In this document: piece after piece, positions 1 to 13,440 of the stretch
Numbering within the stretch: the first letter of the stretch is position 1
How the letters are laid out: the number at the start of each line of letters is the position of its first letter
NCBI RefSeq assembly: GCF_034702125.1
Contig: NC_085873.1
Location: 45,734,088 to 45,798,087, forward strand
Source of the DNA: Engraulis encrasicolus
Lineage: Eukaryota; Chordata; Actinopteri; Clupeiformes; Engraulidae
Direction of reading: 5' to 3'
Length of the DNA: 64,000 nt
The notes under the pieces: model-generated
Databases searched by the model: none
What the model saw: the letters and a program-made list of their open reading frames with translations, nothing else
Told to the model about the DNA's origin: nothing
Program-made: the position numbers and the translations under genes

Positions 1-42
<42 letters not shown>
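1..42. repeat. (AC)n microsatellite, cut by window edge
   Basis: A pure AC run that begins before the window. Its true length is unknown. Confidence 0.95.
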
Positions 43-44
<2 letters not shown>

Positions 45-809
45 CATTTCCCTTCTGTTTTTGCCCTGGGCTTGCTGTGGGTAGTTTTCTTGGCAAGCTG
101 TGAATGAAATTGAGTTCATGAGCAATAGCTAGTCAAGGGGCTGCGGGAGAGCTTTTTGGCATTTTTGTGTCAAGTGACAGTGCACACATGGCAAGTGTGA
201 GAGCAGTAGCCAGTTTTAGGTCTGTGGAGCTGTCAAAGTAAGTGAAGTAAGTAAGTAAATCCTATTTATAAAGCATATTTAAAAAACAGTGTAAACTGAC
301 CAAAGTGCTGTACAGTGTGTAACTAAAACAATAATCAAAACAGTAAGGCAATTTTAACAGCATAATAAAACATTTTTGCAGCATAATCGCAGCAAGCATT
401 CAAATAGATGAATTAAGTAGCCTAATTAAGCTTATGCAAAGTGTTAAAATAAATAAATAAATAAAATGAAATAAAATATATAAAAGGTGTTAAAAGGTAA
501 GAACTAGGAAGCAAAAGCTAAGGTGAAAAAAATACGTTTTTAGTCTGGATAGAGGTATTGGGGGTGATTCTGATGTTGGGGGGTGAATCATTCCAGAGGC
601 GTGGGGCTGCCATAGCAAAGGCTCAGTCTCCTTTATTGACAAGACGGGACCGGGGAACAAGGAGAAGGCCTTTGTTAGTGGACCTAAGGGACCTATTATA
701 CAGTATATGTGTAGGGCGGTGTTGCAACATGTCTAAAATGTTTAGTTGTGATGTGGCACAACAGAGTATTGGCTGGGTGACCGGCCTTTTAGTGCCGGCT
801 AGGCCAGTG
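43..809. other. no gene seen
   Basis: AT-rich unique-looking sequence with short AAAT runs near 450-480. I see no convincing exon, and the open frame starting at 558 runs into tandem repeat sequence and is not a gene. Confidence 0.5.
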
Positions 810-873
810 GAGCTGCCGTTTAGGCCACTTGAGCTGCCGTTTAGGCCACTTGAGCTGCCGTTTAGGCCAGCTT
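810..873. repeat. 21-bp tandem repeat, 3 copies
   Basis: Three near-perfect copies of a 21-bp unit beginning GAGCTGCCGTTTAGGCC. The phrase TTTAGGCC/GGCCTAAA recurs in opposite orientation near 1080-1100, so this may be one arm of a decayed inverted-repeat element. Confidence 0.8.
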
Positions 874-904
874 TTTATTATTATTGTACATTCGTTATTA
901 TAAG

Positions 905-1060
905 ACAGAGGGTTAGATTTAGGGTTAGGGTGTGGGTGTGGGTTAGTGTTAAGGTTAGGCTTAGGGTGTGGGTGTGGGTGTAGGGTTAGAGTTAGGGTGT
1001 GGGTGTGGGTTACAGTTAGGGTAAGGGTGTGGGTGTGGATTAGGGGTTAAGGTTGGTGGG
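905..1060. repeat. degenerate telomere-like TTAGGG/GTGTGGG array
   Basis: A patchy array of GGGTTAG, GGGTGTGGGTGTGGG and related hexamers. It resembles a decayed interstitial telomeric repeat or a G-rich minisatellite. Units are too varied for a real telomere end. Confidence 0.7.
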
Positions 1061-1190
1061 TGGCCTAGATGACTCCTGCCTAAACGAAAAAGGCCTAAAC
1101 GACCCCTAACCATTGGCTGAATCTACATACATTTGCTATGTGAGTCACAATTCAGCCAAGACATTTGGGGGAAAAATGTTCTACTCTACC

Positions 1191-1320
<130 letters not shown>

Positions 1321-1522
1321 CATGTGTGCGTGTAAGTGTGCCCGCCCGCACGCGTGCGTGTGTCTGCGTGGAGACAAAGATGTTTTGTTTATCTTTGAAA
1401 GGTGATACATTTGTTAACAATACTGATATACGCAAGCGTATAAGTCAGCTTGCCAATAACCTTTTCCATAATATTTTATTCTTGTACATTTAATGCTTGT
1501 CTCTTGGGTCCAAGCAAACATA

Positions 1523-2053
1523 CCGTATATTACCAAATAGTAGCCCGGGCGTTTATTTCACAAAATCGATTTGGAGACCGGGCGTTTAAAAGAAGCAGGC
1601 GGTTATTTGCACAAGGCTCTTATTTATTTTTGCACCAGCCTGCACCAGGCCATTATTTGGTTACAATGGTTACTGTCCAGTATTTTTTGTACAAAAAAAA
1701 TAAATGTAAAAGCTATTGTAAACATATCAATATTGTATCAATAAACAAGAAATCAACATGAGGTAGGCTATCAAAAGACAGGAGATCAACAAGGCCTCAA
1801 CATGGCAGTAGTGCAACAATTGTCAAATAGAATAGCAATACTAAAAATAAATACACTTTTTAAATAAAGCAGCAAATAAAATTATGGTACCAAGTTTTTT
1901 TCAAATTATCCAAATAACAGCCGGTGGGCGGCTATTTGGACATAGGCGGTTATTCGGAAGAGGCGGTTAATTCACAAAATGGGGTCAGACCCTGGGCGGC
2001 TATTAGGACATGGGCGGTTATTTGCCCAAGGGCGTTTATTTGGTAATATACGG
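1523..2053. mobile_element. Tc1/mariner-type MITE with TA target duplication
   Basis: Ends are inverted: CCGTATATTACCAAATA at the left and TATTTGGTAATATACGG at the right, each flanked by TA (1521-1522 and 2054-2055). The 531-bp interior repeats GGGCGTTTATTT / GGCGGTTATTTG phrases in both orientations. No coding capacity is seen, so it is non-autonomous. Confidence 0.85.
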
Positions 2054-2134
2054 TAATCTAATGTGTGTGCATGTGTCAAGGTTAGCACTTAATTCAGTAG
2101 CATACGGTATGTCTGACTTTTAGTTCACACGCAA

Positions 2135-2135
<1 letters not shown>

Positions 2136-2204
<69 letters not shown>

Positions 2205-2210
2205 GCGCGT

Positions 2211-2251
<41 letters not shown>

Positions 2252-2277
2252 TATACACACACACACACACATACACA
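2136..2277. repeat. (AC)n microsatellite, interrupted
   Basis: A long AC run with GCGCGCGTGC and CGCATAT interruptions. Confidence 0.97.
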
Positions 2278-2374
2278 CTCTATCTCTGACTTGTTGAAAT
2301 CACGTTTCTGTTAGGACTGTGTTATGGACCTATAGAATTATCGCTTACGTAAATAGGCTTTTCTCCGCCATTGA

Positions 2375-2735
2375 AGGTACACTGTGCAGGAAATGGACCA
2401 CAAAGGTAGGCCTACTGCAACTATGCTGCTCATTGAAACTGGGCTGCCTATTGCCAAATTTGATCTTTACTTGAAAGTTTACTAAGTAATAAACATTTTC
2501 TAGTGAGATCCAAGTACAGTCATTTTTGCAGCTAAAAATGGCTATTTTCGGAAATTCAAAATGGCGGACCATGAAGAAGATCCCCCTTTTCATGTATGAA
2601 AAGTGCAATTTTTCCAGTCATACTGAATACTTAGATTTTGATGGTGGTGGTCAGTATTCATGAAAAAGGTAACATTAGTGAATGGGCAGCATGAATTCTG
2701 GAAATAAATAACTAAAAATCTCACACAGTGTCCCT
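2375..2735. mobile_element. TTAA-flanked MITE (Kolobok-like), copy 1
   Basis: The right end CACAGTGTCCCT is followed by TTAA (2736-2739). The left end AGGTACACTGTGCAGG is preceded by TTGA, a likely mutated TTAA. The body is closely similar to the copy at 26401-26763, in the same orientation. No ORF of note. The Kolobok-like label rests on TTAA targets and AGGG.../...CCCT ends. Confidence 0.8.
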
Positions 2736-4610
2736 TTAAGTAAAGTAGCCAGCTACATAGTCAATGTCAGTGAATACACATAACCCTTGCAGGTGTGTAA
2801 ATGTTGTTATAAAAAGAAAGATATGAAGAGCTTTGTTGCAAAATGATTTATATCCATTTTGGGACAATTGTGCCTCTTTCTTTTCCACTGCCGGTTTTCT
2901 GGTAGGCCTACAACTCGACACAGCGCGACTCGCCCGCCACTTTTTGCTTTTTGTATAGGCACGACACAGCTCAATCGTAACGCAAAAAGTGGTGGCCGAG
3001 TCACGCTGTGTCAAGCTGTAGGCCTACCAGAAAACCGACAGTGGAAAAGCGGCATTGGTGAAATGTACATTTTTGTATTGGGCATTGCATTACATTGCAA
3101 AATGCATTGCATAGGTTTTAAAAGTAGCCTATGTTTACAAAATATTTGAATGGCAAGAATTCACACACAGATGAAATGACTGAGCAGTCATTTCCAAAAA
3201 TAAATTGCAAAAGTCAAAAAGCGTTTCAGTCATTTTGCAACAAAACTCTTGGTAACGCTTTAGAATAAGGTTCTTCTAATAAGCGTTTATAGTCACTGGT
3301 AAGCAGGTAGTAATAGCCTTACAAGTGCCCAATAACATGCTTATTAACTTTGTTAACATCTTATTAGCTGCTTATTATGTGTTTATAGTGGTTCATTTTT
3401 TTTAGTCTTATTATTTAAATCATTAACTCCTTAACGTTCCAGGAGTTAACGTTTCATATTTTGTGTATTGCACGAAATATAGTCACCCATCATACCAAAT
3501 TAAAGCTTTCCCTTTCGTCTTTCCAGCCACAAGACTCATTTTTGACCCAAACACACACCCTGCATTCATTTCACTGTTTTATGAAGAAATTATGAAAAGT
3601 CATATTCGATAAAATTATGTAATCGCTTACCGCTGAAGACCTCGTAGCGTTATCAGATCGACCACGTCAATCAAACAAACCACCAGCCCCTTCCTTAGTC
3701 TTCATAGAACACACCCAGTGCAAAAGTTTTGATAAATAACCTCACTTTATGTCCATCAAAGGCTTGAATTGGCAGCTGCATCTTGCAACATGGAAAAAAC
3801 GCGACATTTTTTTTGCCGTTGAGAAGCAAAAATCCACCAGAAAGGATCTGTGTTCACACACTTCCTTGATATCTGCGTGCAACCACATTTTTCTTCTGTA
3901 GATTCAAGTACCGTTTGACCAATGACAGTGAAGTATGTGATGACTCATAGGCCTGAAAGCCAATCAGTGCTGACCATGCATAACTTTACTTCCTACACTT
4001 AGCAGCCTGGTTTTCACATTTTTCTAGAAGTATCACATAAATGAAGCTATCAGTGTTGTAGTCAAGAATCTAAGGAACTCAGTGATATGTAGATTGTGTG
4101 GGTTTTGACTGGAAATGTCACTAAAAAAACAGGGCGTAAACCGAGACGCGAGTTTTGCGCTCATCAGCTGTTACGCACAGTTGTTTTAGCTACCATGCTA
4201 AACGCAGAAAGCGCATAGTTCCGTATTTGTGTTTTGGAGCAGAACGACATCTAAACTCGAAGGGATATAAAGATTTGCCCTTCTGGATGTAATGGAAGAA
4301 TGTACTGGACATGACAGTGATGAATCAGATGGTATTCAGATGGATATATGACTGCTGCTGCCTGTAACTAAGACGGATGTTGACCATTTCACAAAGTCTG
4401 CAAGGGGGTATGTTTTCCATCCTGTCTTCAGTAAACTGTTCATGATGCTCTTAGACATTTGAAAACCCAACGGTTCCGTTATTGAAGGTGGCATATTGTT
4501 CCTCATCAGTGTATTTACATAAAATTGTAGATTTCTTTGTTTGTTTGTTTGTTTGTTTGTACATGTAATGGAGGCTAACTATCAGAGTTGACTAGACTAC
4601 CGGTATGCGC

Positions 4611-5094
4611 TTAGTGTTATGAACGTAACGAGGGAAGGGGGTGAGATATAGGGTGACCAGCTCCGATGACAGGAAAAGAACAGCTAGGGAGATAGTGAGA
4701 GTTCTGTCTGTGGAGACGTGTTGCATCGAGAGCATACTGTACACAGCTCTTGCACCTGTTTGTGCGCGCATATGCGCTACACGAAACTGGGACGCTAGGG
4801 AATGAAAACGCCATGCTATAAACCTTCATGATGCACTACACGTTCGCTGGTTGAGTGTTTGTATACTATGCCTTTAGTGTTATGAACGTAACAAGGGTGT
4901 GGGGAGAGAAAGAGAAAGTTAAGGGGTGAGATATAGTGACCAGCTCCGTGACAGGAAAATAACAGAGAGTGAGAGAACTGTCTAGTGTTGCGTCGAGAGC
5001 ATACTGTACACAGCCCTTGCTGTGACTAATTTGTGCACGTATGCGCTAGGGAAACTAAGACGCTAGGGAATGAAACACCGCTGTAAACTTTCAC
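4611..5094. repeat. about 260-bp tandem duplication inside the piggyBac-like element
   Basis: Two diverged direct copies start at 4611 and 4873, each beginning TTAGTGTTATGAACGTAAC and each containing GGGGTGAGATATAG, GACCAGCTCCG and GAGAGCATACTGTACACAGC. Small indels separate the copies. Confidence 0.8.
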
Positions 5095-5253
5095 GTAGCA
5101 GTTACTGAAGTAAGTCCATAGATGTATTGTGCTCCTTGAGATGAGAGGATGAGAGAGGGGAGGAGGTGGAGGCGGAGGAGGAGGATGAGAGGAGGATTTC
5201 TATTCCATAGTGAGCAACAAGGACTAATTTCAATATGTAGAAAGGTGCATAGA

Positions 5254-5627
<374 letters not shown>

Positions 5628-5816
5628 GTCAGCTTGTCATTGACTGTATGCATATAAAAGTCACTTACAATAATGACAGAAATGTGTATATCTAAAGTAC
5701 AAACATCGAGATTGTATGTATTTAACCCTATTTTGCCAAGGTATACATTCAGGTCACTCATAACTGTTGTTTTCAAACTTGGGACTGTGCCTCTAGTGAC
5801 TGTTTTGTGCTCCTTC

Positions 5817-5937
5817 AGAGGAGAGGAGAGGAGAGGAGATGCGAACAGGAGAGGAGAGGAGAGGAGAGGAGAGGAGAGGAGAGGAGAGGAGAGGAGAGGA
5901 GAGGAGAGGAGAGGAGAGGAGAGGAGAGGAGAGGAGG
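5817..5937. repeat. (GAGAG)n pentanucleotide array
   Basis: About 24 pentamer units with one interruption near 5840, followed by a short GATGAG array to 5960. Confidence 0.95.
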
Positions 5938-6033
5938 ATGAGGATGAGGATGAGGATGAGGAGGACAGGAGGATTTCTATCCCACAGTGAGTAACAGAAG
6001 GAAAAACTATGTGTGGGAAGGTGCATAGAGAAG

Positions 6034-6034
6034 T

Positions 6035-6092
<58 letters not shown>

Positions 6093-6120
6093 TGCGTTGT
6101 GTGTGTGTGTGTGTGCGTTG
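6034..6120. repeat. (GT)n microsatellite
   Basis: A GT run with GCGCGTGCGT interruptions. A short CA run follows at about 6211-6229. The flank TGACAGAAATGTGTA at about 6279 repeats the one at about 5673, which suggests an older duplication of the microsatellite block. Confidence 0.95.
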
Positions 6121-7214
6121 CGTGCGTTGGCAGTGCGTAATCAGAGTTGAGAGTACATACACAGATTTGCAACCCACCCCACCCCCCCGATCTGCGCCCC
6201 GACCACCGACCACACACACACACACACACTTCTGTCAGCCTGTCGTGGACTATATGCATATAAAACTCACTTACAATAATGACAGAAATGTGTAGATATC
6301 TATATTACAAAAATCGATATTGAATGTATTTTCCCCCTTCTTTGCCTTTTTATTCAGGATTTTCAGAAAATCAGGGTTTTGAGAGTATTCTAACAGAACA
6401 ATCTAATCCTCTAAAGTGTAACCTTTCCAAAGATATGTAATTTTTGTATCTGTGATGTTGCATTTACAAGTAATGGCATGTTTTCCATCAACATACCTGT
6501 ACGTCTCCAAAAGTGTCCATTTGGAGACTCCAAATGGTACCTTGCAAAAACGCCTAGGCATACCCACATATAAAATGGTGTAGAGAGCCCACCTTTTGAG
6601 ATTTTGTTTTGAAATTTGAAATGTAAGTTCTTAGGACTTGTTGCCTTTGTTTCATTCTGTCTGTAACCCCTTACCTCACAGTAAAGGGTATGTTTCATAG
6701 ATGTACATTTTATTTATTCTAGGCGAGGGTCAAAAATTATCAAAAGTTACAATAATTACTTAATCTACAGATTTCACCAGAAGAATTTACAGTGGATCTG
6801 ACTATATGTAAAGAAACTAGAGAATGTCTGCTTTACAAAAGTGGTCTTATTTTGTCCATAGCACAAAGGGCTGGGGTACAGTTACAATTTCAATTTGGGT
6901 ACGCCTTTTCAGGCGTTTTTCAGGCAAATCGCCAGGAATGTTAAGGGGTTAAACATATCCATCGTGATATGCTGACTAATACTAGATATGGAGGCGTCGC
7001 GAAAAAACTAAATTTTCAACATGGCCGCCATGTGTACCAATTTTCATGCTTTTACTGAAATTAAGTTACTCATCAGATGTTAACAGCGTTAATAAGTATG
7101 TTAACAAAGTTAATAAGCATGTTATTGGGCACTTGTAAGGGTATTACTACCTGCTTACTAGTGACTATAAACGCTTATTAGAAGAACCTTATTATAAAGC
7201 GTTACCAAACTCTT

Positions 7215-7458
7215 CATAAGAGATGTTATGATAGGCCCAGCCACTATGAACTTTACACATCTAGGAATCCTGGTCCTAACCTACGTTGACCTTATGACTC
7301 TACAATCTCTGTCTATCTCTTCTTCCTCTGCCTTCCTGCTATTTCTGCCTCTCCTCTATACCTCTCCTTTTAAGTCCATCTCTAACAATGATGTTTTTTC
7401 CCATTTGTTAAGCACTTTGAGTTACATGCCTTGTATGACACAGTGCTATACAAATACA

Positions 7459-7553
<95 letters not shown>

Positions 7554-8271
7554 GTGTAGCCTATATAGAGAGATGGGGTAGGAGACAGAGAGACGGAAAG
7601 ACTAAGATATGCTACAATGCTTCTCTGATGTACAAGTTGACAAGTGACTCCTTCAGTTTCTCGTGATCAAGCAATCAGCATGACATTCTGCCTTTGCTTG
7701 GCTGCTTGCTTGTTTATAAATTGGACAAGACTTCAGGAAATCTAATTAAAATAGGATATATAGCCTAGAACTTTGTCATTTTCAGTCATCATCTGAACGC
7801 CTGTCACAAGGTATGCAAGCTCTCATGGGGATGTACAAACACTTTGTTAAGCGCTTGAGATACAGTACATTTTTGAAAAGTAAAATCTAAACTAATTTGA
7901 AGTTGTTCACAATTTACTTAGCTTGAATATCACTGACTTCTGTTTTGACATTTCAGATTTTCGAGCTTGTGTGTGCTCGAGTGTGTGCGCGTGTGTTTTT
8001 GTGTAGCGTTGCAGTACCACATTAACACCCGCAGGTGGCAGCTCAAGTCCAGTAACATGCATGTCTGACACTCTTCCTGCTTTGTCTGTTTTGTGGTTTG
8101 TTGCAGCTGTGTGGTTTCGTTTTTGTGTTATTTGTGGTCTTGGTTGTGTGTGTGGTTGTTGTCTGCACAGTGCCTCTGTTGTGTTTTATATTTTGATAGC
8201 TGTTTTGGTGTTTTGCCTGCCTTGCGTCTATGCTGTTGTCCGTGTTGTGTCTGTAGAATCACTGACGTAGA
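7215..8271. other. no gene seen; contains an (ATT)n microsatellite
   Basis: The stretch includes a roughly 95-bp perfect ATT array at 7459-7553. Around 8060-8270 there is T/G-rich sequence with open frames but no recognisable domain or splice structure. Confidence 0.6.
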
Positions 8272-8279
8272 GGCTACTC

Positions 8280-8618
8280 CAGTGGTTCTCAAACTTTTCC
8301 CATTATTCCCCCCTTCGGAGGGTCTGGATGCTTCTGAGCCCCCCCAAACAATAGCAGTACTTGCGCAGACTGATTTTACGATCGCTGCGCTGCACAGAAT
8401 CAAAGGAAAGGTGACTGGTGAGATAAAACAAAGAGGGATGTGTGTTCATTTCCTATGCAATTCAAATTCATTACAATTTATAATACAATGTTGAGGAGGG
8501 CTTAAAATGTATTGCTTATAGGAGAGACAGGAAATAATTTCCTTGGGGGAAAAACCCCAAGATTAGATGTCACAAGCCCCCCCTGCAATGCCTCCGCGCC
8601 CCACTTTGAGAAACACTG
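8280..8618. mobile_element. hAT-type MITE
   Basis: Starts CAGTGGTTCTCAAAC and ends GTTTCTC-complement ...GAGAAACACTG. Flanks GGCTACTC (8272-8279) and AGCTACTC (8619-8626) are an 8-bp target duplication with one change. At 339 bp and without an ORF, it is non-autonomous. Confidence 0.88.
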
Positions 8619-8626
8619 AGCTACTC

Positions 8627-9954
8627 GGACTGCTTTCTTCTGTTGTATTCCATTCAACAGTTTTGAAGCGTCGGCGATATCCGCGATGATTCCTTCCGCC
8701 CTACTGTAAATGATTCTTCCGCCCGCATTCATTCCTTAGCAACGCTGACAACTAGCACTGATAGGACGGTGGTTGCGTTTGCCTGTCAATCAAAAGAATT
8801 CTGTCAATTAAGTCAACCAACAATGCTCATTGGTCATTTAAAAAATTTCAATATCTCTCTGAAAAAAGGCTCAGCAGAAAAAGAATATTTGGCTTGTTTG
8901 AAACAGACATGAAACTACTGTTTGCCCGAAATAGAGTAGACTCTGCAAGAATTGGCAAAGAGATGCATTGTCTCAAGTATCCCATAGAGATGAATGGGAA
9001 TCTGTAATTTTCTTCCGATGTCCGGATGTAGTCCCAGCCCCCGTCGTTGCTTCACTTCAGATTAGAATTTACGCTCCCCTCCATTCTGTATCATTCTGTA
9101 GAATAGATGCGAAGCTTCCAGACAGAAATAAAATGTGAGGAAACTGATCAAAGGCAGTCTCCTGGCCTAGTCCCAAGGCATAAACGGAGATTAAGATTGG
9201 CATGCGGGGCGAAAATATAACAGGAATAATAATGTATTACAAAAACATAATAGGATTCATATTAATTTCATACTATCATGTATTTTAATCAAAACATTTA
9301 AAATATCAACACGTTAACATTATTTTTTTCCATTTCCTTGACTTTATGTCCTTAGGCTACATGTTCCAGCCACAAGGGGGGCTGCCTTGTCCCAAGGCAA
9401 CAGCGGACAGCATTCAAACTCCCTAACACACTCCGCAGAGAAAAGGAAAAAGTGAGAGGAGGAGGAGGGGGGAAAGGAGAGGTACAGGATGAAAAAAGGT
9501 AAGGTAAGGTAAGGTAAGGTAAGCGGATGAGTGGAGGAAGAGGAGCATATAAAGGATGAGGGGGAACGGGAGAGAATGAAGGACGGGATAAGTAGTAGAA
9601 GAGGAAGAAAAAGAAGAAAGGGTAGAGGAGGAGGAGGAGGAGGAAGAAAGAAAGAGGAGGATGAATCAGAGGGGATGAGATTCGTTTTGGTGTTTTAGCT
9701 GCTGGATAAGGCAGGCAGCCGACTGACCCAGAAAAGAAGCACCAGTAGGTTACTGCATAACACAAACTCACAAACATCTAACAGCGATGACAGAGTCTGT
9801 GGCAGGCTATGCAAAAGCACACATACACAAGGAAGGCAGTGGACGGTCGGACAAAGGGGTCAGTTGGCTTGAACTCACTGGAAGAAGAAGAGGTTTTATA
9901 CCTCGATGGGACCTTCTTGGTTAAATAAAGGTCAAATATTTTTTTTTTTTAAAT
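8627..9954. other. no gene seen; purine-rich low complexity
   Basis: No supported gene. From about 9430 to 9670 the plus strand is strongly purine-rich (GAGGAGG/GAAGAAA) and includes five AGGTA units near 9497-9522. The long minus-strand frame here is a composition artefact. Confidence 0.6.
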
Positions 9955-10077
9955 AACGTTCTTTCTGGCCCAGGGAGAAAAGGGGGTCCAAAACGGGGTC
10001 CTCATTACATGAACTGTATTGGGGGTGGGGGAGCTTTTACATGACTTTGTCCTGGGCCCAACAAAAGCTCTGCACAT
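9955..10077. repeat. dispersed repeat, GTCCTGGGCCCA family, copy 1
   Basis: Shares GACTTTGTCCTGGGCCCAAC and GGGGTCCAAAA-type phrases with sequences at 45693-45805 (inverted) and 51388-51515. Ends are not clear enough to name a superfamily. Confidence 0.6.
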
Positions 10078-10133
10078 ACACAGTGTGTACCAAAGAGAGC
10101 ACCTGAGCATGTGTGAAAAAGAGGACAGCAAGA

Positions 10134-10189
<56 letters not shown>

Positions 10190-10194
10190 CAGAG

Positions 10195-10234
<40 letters not shown>
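10134..10234. repeat. (GT)n(GA)n compound microsatellite
   Basis: A short GT run followed by a longer GA run that abuts the left end of the foldback element at about 10235. Confidence 0.95.
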
Positions 10235-10235
<1 letters not shown>

Positions 10236-11812
10236 CTATGTCTCAAATCACTCACTTGTGCACTTCGGGCACTGTGTTTCAGTGCATAGGGCGCTTAGTC
10301 CAGGCTGACAATTTCGGTTGAGCCAGTGCACTGAAAGTGCCAGGATGATCCCCTAACAATGGCGGACAAATGCAGTGCTTGAATGATGGACACTGCACGC
10401 ACTAAACGGCGGCCATGTTGACAATGACACATTCATGGCATTCAGTTCAGGAGACAGTTTCGTCAACTGTCTCCTAATTCTGTAAGTAATGTTGATGGGA
10501 CGCCAACCTTTTCATGCCAACCCAAGTATTGTATGTGTGACTGTTGCCCTTTGGGATGAAGAAAATGTAAATACAAGCACCCGATGCTGTGCATTGTAAA
10601 CAGTAGCCAACCGATATTTTGGAGAGCGAATGCCATGCTCAGCCGTCACTTCCAGCGAGGGCACAGTGCTCAAATGTTTCCACGACACTATGCACTAGTT
10701 TCCTGGTGAACCAGTAGCCTGTAAGTAACAGGCTACTGGCACACTGCCCTTTCACGCGTCTCCGCAGGCGGGGTTTAGTCAAAAGATGCTTGCACGCGGT
10801 TGGAGCAACCTCATATGAATGACATGACACTTCGACCACTCACGTTGAAGCTTTGTGACGTAGGACGTGTCGTCACGTAAGCGCCGCCAGGTCGGGAACC
10901 AAAACAGAACAACGTCCTTTAGAAAATCAACTTGAGGTATTTAGGATAACACCGCTGAAATTGCTGCTTCCATCCCGACGCATGATAACTCCTCCCACGC
11001 CGCCATTACTGTTGTGATTCAGGGATGGGGCGGGCACAGCCGAACTACCCTGGGGGAGGGTGTTGCGTTTGATAAACGTCATACCCACTGAAATCCCTCC
11101 CTACGATTCTGATTCGTCGAGCTGCCCCGTTTATTTCGTAAACGGAGGAGGAGAGCGAATCACAGGTGCACCAGAAGGTTTGTGTAGCCCAGCCCCCTGG
11201 GCGTCAACACATAGCTTCTGGTTCACCAGGAAAATGCACTAGACCTCAGTGCACTGTGTGCACTGTGCGCTGACTGTCAGTGCACTAGTGATGGAATTTT
11301 CAGCTCTTCTTTGAGATGCGATTCTATTGGCTCTTCTTACTATGGAGAGCCGGCTCTTTCGGCTCCCTATATATATGTTAACATTATCAATAAATTAATA
11401 GTTTACATTTTATTTTAGAACATTCTGCATCATTATTGACATTGTGAAGCCCATTGGGCAGTGTATGCTGTGTAAAAGGCGTAATGAATAACACTTTTAT
11501 AACAATCAGTCGTTAAATAATGGCCCAAACTACCCAAATACAAAGTAAATTAAAAAGGCATTAATACATACAATGTATTTCTGATCGCAGTGTGTGTGTG
11601 TCTGTAACACCTGCTCTGTAACCACACAACTCTGTGGCACTTTTAGAGGATACATACAGTAAGAGGGAGGGAGAGAGAAGGACAAAACAAACGAAAAAAC
11701 AAGAACGGCTTCCCCTCGTTCACTTCAAAGAGCCGGTTCTTAGAGCCGTTTCGTTCACGACCGACACATCACTACAGTGCACTGACACAAGTGCGTGATT
11801 TGAGACATAGCC
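10235..11812. mobile_element. foldback DNA element with inverted ends
   Basis: Left end GCTATGTCTCAAATCAC and right end GTGATTTGAGACATAGC are inverted. Further in, TTTCCTGGTGAACCAG (about 10697) pairs with CTGGTTCACCAGGAAAA (about 11218), so complementarity reaches well into the element. It is interrupted by a hAT MITE at 11286-11774. I could not fix a target duplication. A partial relative with the phrase GACACAAGTGCGTG is at about 62553-62566. Confidence 0.7.
11286..11774. mobile_element. hAT-type MITE nested in the foldback element
   Basis: Starts TAGTGATGG and ends CACATCACTA, flanked on both sides by the perfect 8-bp duplication CAGTGCAC (11278-11285, 11775-11782). AGAGCCGGCTCTTTCGGCT at the left is matched by AAAGAGCCGGTTCTTAGAGC at the right as subterminal repeats. 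489 bp, no coding. Confidence 0.9.
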
Positions 11813-11818
11813 AGAGTA

Positions 11819-11819
<1 letters not shown>

Positions 11820-11913
<94 letters not shown>

Positions 11914-11917
11914 GTGT
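11820..11917. repeat. (TG)n microsatellite
   Basis: TG run directly after the foldback element, with a GCGTGTGTGTGC tail. Confidence 0.97.
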
Positions 11918-12334
11918 GCATGCAAGTGCCTGTTTGAGGTGTGTGTGCGTGTTTACATCTGCTTGATGTGAATAAAAGCTCCTTCTAGAGAGAGAGGGAG
12001 GGAGGGAGGAAGGGTGAATGTGTGTGTGTGTATGAGAGATGTGTGTGAGTGAGAAATGCACAGACTCCTCCATCCTCCGTCTCCCCAGAGAGATGAGCAT
12101 CAGAGCCAGCAGAGGAGAGGAGAGTATGAAAGGAGACGGGCGGGGGATAAGTTGCGCTGGCTGGCTGGGGCTCACTGACTTAGCATTGCTTAGCATCGCC
12201 TTTGTGAATGGGCAAACAGGACTCTGTTGGTGCTCTGATGTCATGTTAGCACTCCATATTTACACACCGTGCCAAGCAAAGCACATGGCTGCTGTGGGAG
12301 GGAGGAAGTTGAAGAACATATGTCAGTATAACAG

Positions 12335-12519
<185 letters not shown>

Positions 12520-12524
12520 CAGTC

Positions 12525-13420
12525 TGTCAGGGTTTTCAGACAAGGAGTAACCCAAATGCAGGCACAGTAGACGGCTGAGGCTTCAGGACAAACTTAGGTT
12601 TTCTTTTTATTTTAAGACGCGAGAAACAAAATCAAACACTACAAATAGCAACGCTCAGAAGATCCAAGAACTACAAATCAAAATACCCACGAGGGGGAAA
12701 ACAGGTAGAGACTAACAAAACTAACAGGAAAACTGACATTACAAGATTCACAGAGGGACAGACTTACGGCAAGACGAGACCTAACAATGGCACCACACAG
12801 GACAACAGGAAACACAAGGTTTAAATACACAGGGAAGTTAACAAGGAACATTACACAATAGGCCAGGGCAAACAAGACACAGGTGAGTAGACTAATACTA
12901 ATAACGAGGAAACGAGAACAAGACAGGTGGAACAAGATCAAAAGCAATGAACAGGTAACCATGAAACAGGGGGCATGACAAAACTAAGAACCGAACAGGT
13001 GAACCAAATGACAGAGAACGATGACTGGGCCAACAATAGGGTAAAGAGGTAACAAGGTAACAGGAACAGGACGAGCTAAGACTACCAGGGCAACACAACA
13101 GGTGAAAACACTACAGGAGGGCCGATGGCAAGCAAACAGATGAGGGGAAGCGAGACAAGATGCAGGTGAGGACAATCAGAACAGCAAGACGGCACTAAGG
13201 GCAATAATTAAGACATTAGGAACAGGAAACTAACTAAGAACAGGTGGAGCACAATCGGGGGCGGGGTAGAAACATGACAGGAAAACACAGGAGCACAATA
13301 ACAGGATGAAAATGTAAACAAAAGCACATGGACAGCAAGGCAGACAAGAAACGGGACGCATAGGGTAAAACACGGGGAAACATCAGTCCAACACAACAAC
13401 ACAGAGTCCAGATCCTGACA
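12525..13420 (-). repeat. 3' LTR (left copy)
   Basis: 896 bp. By eye I found no difference from the right copy at 16450-17345, and open frames at matching offsets (exactly 3925 bp apart) translate identically. This points to very recent insertion. Confidence 0.95.
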
Positions 13421-13440
13421 GTACCCCCCCGTCAAGGGAC
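13421..13440 (-). promoter_or_regulatory. polypurine tract of the LTR element
   Basis: Read on the minus strand, TTGACGGGGGGGTAC directly precedes the TGTCAGG start of the 3' LTR. This is the expected place for the plus-strand primer of reverse transcription. Confidence 0.8.

Noticed and set aside
905..1060. True telomere
   Set aside because: Units are mixed and interrupted and unique sequence follows. At best an interstitial relic.
8061..8494. Small membrane-protein-like frames
   Set aside because: T/G-rich composition gives Cys/Val/Leu runs. The second frame runs into a hAT MITE, with no splice or promoter support.
9352..9777. 141-codon minus-strand frame
   Set aside because: Leu/Ser/Pro/Phe-rich translation of a purine-rich tract, no domain.
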